64,000 nucleotides of DNA, from NCBI GenBank assembly GCA_037890055.1, contig JBBKBD010000009.1. One strand, 5' to 3'. Origin of the DNA: Mediannikoviicoccus sp037890055. GTDB taxonomy: Bacteria; Bacillota; Clostridia; Tissierellales; Peptoniphilaceae. This document shows, one piece after another, positions 59,935-64,000 of the stretch (position 1 is its first letter; each line of letters begins with the position of its first letter). The translations under genes were made by a program, and so were the position numbers. The notes below the pieces were generated by a model. It worked only from the letters and a program-made list of their open reading frames with translations, was not told where the DNA came from and ran no database searches.

Positions 59935-60615
59935 ATGTATAAAGCATTTGTGTTTGATTTAGATGGAACTTTAATTGACAGCCTTGAAAGCATAGGCAAT
60001 CTATTTAATGCTCATTTAGAAAAAATGGGACTAAAACCTTGTGACATGAACTTATATAATGAATTTGTCGGTGGGGGAGCAAGGGTCTTAGCTATAAGAG
60101 CATTTACCTATATAAACGAAAGAGATAATTTAAACTTAGATGAAGAGGGAATTTTAAAAAAAGTTGAAGAAATTCTTCCAGACTATCTCTATGCCTATAA
60201 TAATCGTGACGATAAGACCACTAAGTCCTACGAAAAAATTGTTGAGTCTTTGACAAAACTTAAATATGAAGGGAAAGTATTGGCAGTTTGCACAAATAAA
60301 CCATTATCAGCTGCAAAAAATGTTTTGGATAATATTTTTGGAAAAGATTTTTTTGATTATATCTTTGCAGATGACAAAAAAATAAAGCTTAAACCAGAAA
60401 CAGATATGGTAGATAAATTAAAGGAAGTATCAGGATTAAAAGACGATGAAATTATTTACTTTGGGGACACTTCAACAGATATGATAACGGCAGTTAAATC
60501 AAATATATATCCAGTGGGAGTAACGTGGGGATTTAGAACAAAACAAGAGCTTTTAGAAAGTGGAGCCAAGGCGATAATTCACAAACCTGAAGAAATTTTA
60601 AAATTTTTAAAATAA
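59935..60615 (+). CDS. HAD-family phosphatase (phosphoglycolate-phosphatase-like)
   Basis: A 226-residue HAD hydrolase with the nucleophile motif VFDLDGTLIDS, motif II CTNKPLS, the lysine in KLKPETDM and motif IV YFGDTSTDM. Gph/PGMB-like enzymes dephosphorylate small sugar phosphates. Two adjacent ATGs (59932 and 59935) are possible; AGGAGGT precedes both. The gene is followed by a Fur-boxed small RNA unit. Confidence 0.88.
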   Translation: MYKAFVFDLDGTLIDSLESIGNLFNAHLEKMGLKPCDMNLYNEFVGGGARVLAIRAFTYINERDNLNLDEEGILKKVEEILPDYLYAYNNRDDKTTKSYEKIVESLTKLKYEGKVLAVCTNKPLSAAKNVLDNIFGKDFFDYIFADDKKIKLKPETDMVDKLKEVSGLKDDEIIYFGDTSTDMITAVKSNIYPVGVTWGFRTKQELLESGAKAIIHKPEEILKFLK

Positions 60616-60629
60616 TTTGGAAAAAGGTA

Positions 60630-60658
60630 TTGACAATCATTATCATCGATGTTAATAT
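60630..60658 (+). promoter_or_regulatory. Strong promoter with Fur box (small RNA)
   Basis: TTGACA (60630-60635) and TAATAT (60653-60658) are exactly 17 bp apart. Overlapping the -35 and spacer, TGACAATCATTATCA (60631-60645) matches the 7-1-7 Fur motif TGATAAT-N-ATTATCA at 13 of 14 fixed positions. Repression by iron-loaded Fur is expected. Confidence 0.8.
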
Positions 60659-60664
60659 AGATAC

Positions 60665-60753
60665 AGATAATAATTCAAAACACCCCTTTTGAAAATATCT
60701 TATGGATTTATTAATCCAAACACAGGCGGAAACCCCTTAACCGCCTGTTTTTT
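60665..60753 (+). ncRNA. Candidate Fur-regulated, C-rich small RNA
   Basis: A transcript of about 89 bases runs from the Fur-boxed promoter to a strong terminator (stem 60722-60729 with 60741-60748, then T's). No start codon with a ribosome-binding site or plausible ORF lies inside. An unpaired-looking stretch AAACACCCCTTTT (60678-60690) and a terminator loop with CCCCTT are C-rich, as in FsrA/RyhB-like iron-sparing RNAs of Gram-positives that mask ribosome-binding sites. The first is perfectly complementary to the ribosome-binding site of the Fe-S reductase gene ending upstream at 59811. Existence as an RNA is predicted. Confidence 0.7.
60722..60753 (+). terminator. Terminator of the small RNA
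   Basis: ACAGGCGG and CCGCCTGT arms (8 bp, GC-rich) with an 11-base loop and six T's. Confidence 0.92.
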
Positions 60754-60784
60754 ATTTCTAATATCTAACTTCCATCTTCTATTA

Positions 60785-61195
60785 TCATATGCTGATTACT
60801 TCTATTCCATTGTCTTCTAAAAGTTTAGTTGCAATTCCACTTCCATCTACAAACTTTCGAGAAAAACTTCCATCATAAATTTTTCCTTTGCCACATGATG
60901 GACTCTTAGCTTTTAAAAATGCTTTTTTTATTTTATACATCTTACAAATTTTTAAAGCTTCATTTGCACCATATAAAAAATCTTCTGTTAAGTCTACGCC
61001 ATCAACATTATAAACTTTTCCATCTCTAATCTCACATGGCTTTCGTGGAGTTGGAAGTCCTGCAGCTTGTTCGGGACAAAATGGAATGACATTGTATTTT
61101 GAATTTAAGTCATCAAAGATATTTTTTGAACTTTTCTTGTCATATCTGGTGTTAAGCCCAATAAGGCATGAACTAACTAGTACATTTTCTTTCAT
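60785..61195 (-). CDS. DUF523 family protein
   Basis: A 136-residue protein with the family marks VSSCLIGLNTRYD, PFCPEQAAGLPTPR and KAKSPSCGKGKIYDG; conserved cysteines suggest metal or cluster binding. Function is unknown. It overlaps the Maf gene by four bases. Confidence 0.9.
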   Translation of the reverse strand: MKENVLVSSCLIGLNTRYDKKSSKNIFDDLNSKYNVIPFCPEQAAGLPTPRKPCEIRDGKVYNVDGVDLTEDFLYGANEALKICKMYKIKKAFLKAKSPSCGKGKIYDGSFSRKFVDGSGIATKLLEDNGIEVISI

Positions 61196-61848
61196 AGCTT
61201 TATACTCCTTAAAATCTTTGTAATGGGAAGTCCCACAATATTGTAATAGTCGCCATAAATTGAGTCTATAAGTACCTTGTCCACTTCCTTTATATTATAT
61301 GAACCAGCTTTATCAAGAGGAGACTTGGAGTTTACATATTCTTCGATAAAATCATTTACAAAATCACTTTCTTCCACAAATTTAACCCCAGAAACTACAT
61401 AGTAGAGCATAAAGTCCTTAGGATTATTTAGTAGACATACGGCAGTACAAACATAGTGGAGTCTACCTAAAAGGGAATGGAGTGTGTTATATGCATCATC
61501 TAAGTCATGGGGCTTACCTAAAATTTTATCTTCAGTAACTACAACGGTATCAGCAGATAGAATTAAACCGCCATCTTTCTTTTCGTGCACAGCAAGGGCC
61601 TTTTGAAAAGAAACTTCTGCAGTGGTTAGAAAACTATTTTTTAGAAAATCATAATTCAAAGTTTTGGAAAAATTTTCTATTATGAAATTTTCGTTAATCT
61701 CTGGTTTTATTATTTCAAACTCATTTATAAATTTTGACATGAGTTCAACACGCCTTGGAGAAGATGATCCAAGAATAAAATTATCAAATTCAAATTTATC
61801 ATGATCTTTAATTATAAAGGTACCAATGTTTTCTAAATTTAAATTCAT
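61192..61848 (-). CDS. maf: Maf-family nucleotide pyrophosphatase
   Basis: A 218-residue Maf/Ham1-fold protein; LGSSSPRRVELM is the substrate loop and LSADTVV carries the catalytic Asp. Maf proteins hydrolyse modified or canonical NTPs and affect septation. The protein is slightly longer than usual at its N-terminus. Overlaps DUF523 and lies two bases after the chorismate mutase gene. Confidence 0.9.
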   Translation of the reverse strand: MNLNLENIGTFIIKDHDKFEFDNFILGSSSPRRVELMSKFINEFEIIKPEINENFIIENFSKTLNYDFLKNSFLTTAEVSFQKALAVHEKKDGGLILSADTVVVTEDKILGKPHDLDDAYNTLHSLLGRLHYVCTAVCLLNNPKDFMLYYVVSGVKFVEESDFVNDFIEEYVNSKSPLDKAGSYNIKEVDKVLIDSIYGDYYNIVGLPITKILRSIKL

Positions 61849-61850
61849 TA

Positions 61851-62111
61851 CTAAAGGTCTCCTTGATATTTTTTTGAAATTTTTAAAATGTTTTGAAATA
61901 AGTCTTTAGAGTATTTAAAATACTCTTCAGGAGTTTCCTTTTTTAATTTCTCAAAAATTTTATCTTCTCTATTTTTATCCAAGATATCCATCTTGTTTAT
62001 TTTTTTTTCTTCTAGTATATGTTTAACTACTTCAAGTCTTTTTATAAAAAGCTTGTTGAGTTCTTCATCGATTGAATCAACTTCAGCTCTTAAATTTTCT
62101 AAATTTTTCAT
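61851..62111 (-). CDS. Chorismate mutase (AroQ type)
   Basis: An 86-residue all-helical protein with LRAEVDSIDEELNKLFIKRLEVV, the usual start of monofunctional AroQ mutases that convert chorismate to prephenate; the conserved early Arg, Asp and following Arg are present. No other aromatic-pathway genes are nearby. Confidence 0.82.
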   Translation of the reverse strand: MKNLENLRAEVDSIDEELNKLFIKRLEVVKHILEEKKINKMDILDKNREDKIFEKLKKETPEEYFKYSKDLFQNILKISKKYQGDL

Positions 62112-62210
62112 AGCGCCTCCTAAATTAATTATAACATAGTCGTTGTTTTGATTGATGTAGATTTCTCTGGGGTATGTTATGATATAGTTAGAAAATATTA
62201 GGAGGTAAAC

Positions 62211-63074
62211 ATGTTAGTATCAGCAAAAGAAATGTTAGACAAAGCTTATAGTGAAAATTACGCAGTTGGACAATTCAATATTAACAACTTGGAGTGGACA
62301 AGAGCAATTCTTGAAACTGCAGAAGAACTTAAATCACCAGTTATCCTAGGAGTATCTGAAGGTGCTGCAAGATACATGGTAGGATTTAAAACAGTTGTTA
62401 AAATGGTAGAAGGAATGGTAGAGGAATTAAATATTACAGTTCCCGTTGCAATTCACCTTGACCATGGTACTTATGAAGGAGCAAAAAAAGCTATTGAAGC
62501 AGGATTTACTTCTGTAATGTTTGATGGATCTTCCTATCCAATTGAAGAAAATGTCGAAAAGACAAAAGAAATAGTTGAAATTGCACACAGCAAAGGCATT
62601 TCTGTTGAAGCAGAAGTTGGAGCTATTGGTGGAGAAGAAGATGGTGTTGTAGGAAGCGGAGAAATAGCAGACCCTAAAGAATGTAAGATGATAGCAAATC
62701 TTGGAATAGATTTCTTAGCTGCAGGAATTGGAAATATCCATGGAGTTTATCCTGAAAACTGGAAGGGATTAAACTTTGAAGCCCTTGAAAATATTAAGAC
62801 AGAAGTTGGAAAGATGCCACTTGTACTTCATGGTGGTACTGGAATACCTGCTGACATGATTAAAAGAGCTATTGAACTTGGAGTTTCTAAAATAAATGTA
62901 AACACTGAATGCCAATTAGAGTTTGCAAAGGAAACTAGAAAATATATTGAAGATGGCCTAGACAAAGTTGGTAAGGGATTTGACCCAAGAAAATTGTTAA
63001 AACCGGGAACTGAAGGAATAAAAAGAGTAGTTAAAGAAAAAATGGAACTATTTGGTTCAGTTAACAAAGCATAA
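62211..63074 (+). CDS. fba: Class II fructose-bisphosphate aldolase
   Basis: A 287-residue zinc aldolase of glycolysis: zinc ligands in HLDHGTYEGA, the glutamate region VEAEVGAIGGEEDG and LHGGTGIP. AGGAGGT precedes the ATG. It is a single-gene unit divergent from the chorismate mutase group. Confidence 0.94.
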   Translation: MLVSAKEMLDKAYSENYAVGQFNINNLEWTRAILETAEELKSPVILGVSEGAARYMVGFKTVVKMVEGMVEELNITVPVAIHLDHGTYEGAKKAIEAGFTSVMFDGSSYPIEENVEKTKEIVEIAHSKGISVEAEVGAIGGEEDGVVGSGEIADPKECKMIANLGIDFLAAGIGNIHGVYPENWKGLNFEALENIKTEVGKMPLVLHGGTGIPADMIKRAIELGVSKINVNTECQLEFAKETRKYIEDGLDKVGKGFDPRKLLKPGTEGIKRVVKEKMELFGSVNKA

Positions 63075-63159
63075 CATTCAAAAATATATAAATTAACAAA
63101 TTATAAAATAACTGATATAATTAAGGTGTATAAAATAAATTTATATCAGGAGGATTAAG

Positions 63160-63486
63160 ATGAAATACGAAAAAGAGTATGAAGAACAAAAACAAAGAAT
63201 GGGTTATTTAATGGAAAACTCCAAACTTACATCTGCAGTTATGGGTTCAGTTGGTGCAAACATGAAGGATGGAGCGCTAAGCTTAAAAGAAAAAGAATGT
63301 GTTATGTTAGGTATTGCAATAGCAATTAGATGCCATGACTGTATAAGAGCACATGCTAAAAACTGCAAGGATGTAGGACTTACAGAAGAGGAAATAATTG
63401 AAGTTGTAGAAGCTGCAGTTGCCATGGGTGGAGGACCTTCTTTCGCATTTGGTTCATACGCATTAGATGTATTTAGAAATTTATAA
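63160..63486 (+). CDS. AhpD-like carboxymuconolactone decarboxylase family protein
   Basis: A 108-residue helical protein with the redox/proton-relay motif CHDCIRAHAKNC (CxxC...H) of AhpD-like proteins, and the usual AVAMGGGPSFAFG end. It is probably a small disulfide reductase in peroxide defence; the partner is not evident. Terminator at 63495. Confidence 0.87.
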   Translation: MKYEKEYEEQKQRMGYLMENSKLTSAVMGSVGANMKDGALSLKEKECVMLGIAIAIRCHDCIRAHAKNCKDVGLTEEEIIEVVEAAVAMGGGPSFAFGSYALDVFRNL

Positions 63487-63494
63487 ATTAAAAA

Positions 63495-63525
63495 AACGGC
63501 TCACTCATATGAGGGCCGTTATTTT
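63495..63525. terminator. Terminator between convergent genes
   Basis: AACGGC and GCCGTT arms with further partial pairing (ACTCATATGAG) and flanking A and T tracts. Confidence 0.82.
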
Positions 63526-63529
63526 AATC

Positions 63530-64000
63530 CTAATTTAAACTTTCAAGTTCGATCTCTTTATTCAATAGTTTTAATTCTTTTAGCATAAATGCTAGTGTTA
63601 ATAAAAATGAAATTGTATCTGCAATTGGATAGGTCAACCAAACTCCGTTAAGTCCTAAAAATCTTGGAACAATTATTAATACCGGTAATAGTACTAGTAA
63701 CTGACGTGACAGTGATAGCACAATTCCTCTAACGGCCTTTCCAGTAGCTTGGAAGTAGTTGGCAGAAATAATTTGGAAACCTACAACTGGATTTGCAAGG
63801 GAGCTTAATCTTAAACATGAAACTGCTCCTGGCATTACCTTGTCGATGTCCTTTGCGTTCATTATAAATGCCTTTATCAATGTCTCTGGTATAAACATCA
63901 TAGCTAGGTAGGTCAATGTCATATAAATTGTTGCAACTATGCAAGCAAGTTTAAAAGCTTCTTTAACTCTGTCATGTTTTTTTGCACCATAGTTAAAACC
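63530..64000 (-). CDS. MATE-family efflux transporter (C-terminal part)
   Basis: The frame is open through the right edge of the window (157 codons seen). It encodes the last membrane helices of a MATE/NorM-type antiporter: GFNYGAKKHDRVKEAFK, FQIISANYFQATGK and the later GLNGVWLTYPIAD. These transporters export cationic compounds with Na+ or H+. The ATG at 63922 is internal, not the real start; the N-terminus lies outside. Confidence 0.9.
   Translation of the reverse strand, partial: GFNYGAKKHDRVKEAFKLACIVATIYMTLTYLAMMFIPETLIKAFIMNAKDIDKVMPGAVSCLRLSSLANPVVGFQIISANYFQATGKAVRGIVLSLSRQLLVLLPVLIIVPRFLGLNGVWLTYPIADTISFLLTLAFMLKELKLLNKEIELESLN

Overview
The window is AT-rich Firmicute DNA from a strict or near-strict anaerobe. 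Gene content points to the Tissierellia, family Peptoniphilaceae (Finegoldia, Peptoniphilus, Anaerococcus, Parvimonas type). The pointers are rubrerythrin, a class II superoxide reductase, a double-cubane-cluster reductase, a YedF/DUF3343 selenium-type pair, CWB2 surface repeats and a Tn1549-like conjugative-element remnant. This is an inference from gene families; no rRNA gene is present to confirm it.

Region 1 (1-13,459) is a decayed integrative element. It lies between two copies of a 616-bp direct repeat that encodes the C-terminal tRNA-binding domain of methionyl-tRNA synthetase plus integrase-end sequences. It keeps scraps of a Tn1549-like element (CD1845 family, the RepA N-terminus, an integrase C-terminus), a broken feoA-feoA-feoB operon, an intact FTR1/P19 iron-uptake operon (DUF4418, ABC ATPase, FTR1, P19 lipoprotein, DUF2318, FtsX-like permeases, a second ATPase, an FMN-binding lipoprotein) and pieces of a lantibiotic-immunity ABC transporter.

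Region 2 (13,579-28,840) follows a DUF2254 membrane protein. Three tandem paralogous cytosolic leucine-rich-repeat genes on the minus strand (one broken by a 10-bp duplication) diverge from a plus-strand operon: Ser/Thr kinase, vWA protein, PP2C phosphatase with a coiled-coil tail, a small unknown protein, an HEGRH zincin, a VirD4/FtsK-like ATPase and a degenerate ATPase homologue. The kinase/vWA/PP2C core resembles the TerY-P phosphorylation triad known from phage defence. The full combination is the best candidate here for an undescribed system.

Region 3 (28,841-38,473) has a T-box-controlled, LivK-like solute-binding lipoprotein without its transporter. A surface-polysaccharide operon follows with the complete WbpA/B/E/D set for UDP-2,3-diacetamido-glucuronate, a second aminotransferase, a priming sugar transferase and a GT4 glycosyltransferase.

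Region 4 (38,493-64,000) is chromosomal housekeeping: cytidine deaminase, S41-like protein, rubrerythrin with a PerR-type box, YedF/DUF3343/MscS/DUF951/CWB2 protein, Mrp ATPase, LysR regulator, FocA-type channel, superoxide reductase, rRNA and tRNA methyltransferases, SpoIIE phosphatase, Pgi, asparaginase, signal peptidase, Maf, chorismate mutase, class II aldolase and a partial MATE transporter. At 60,630-60,753 an intergenic unit has a strong promoter overlapped by a near-perfect Fur box, a short C-rich RNA and a strong terminator. Thirteen nucleotides of this RNA are perfectly complementary to the ribosome-binding site of the nearby iron-sulfur reductase gene (58,663-59,811), as expected of an iron-sparing small RNA.
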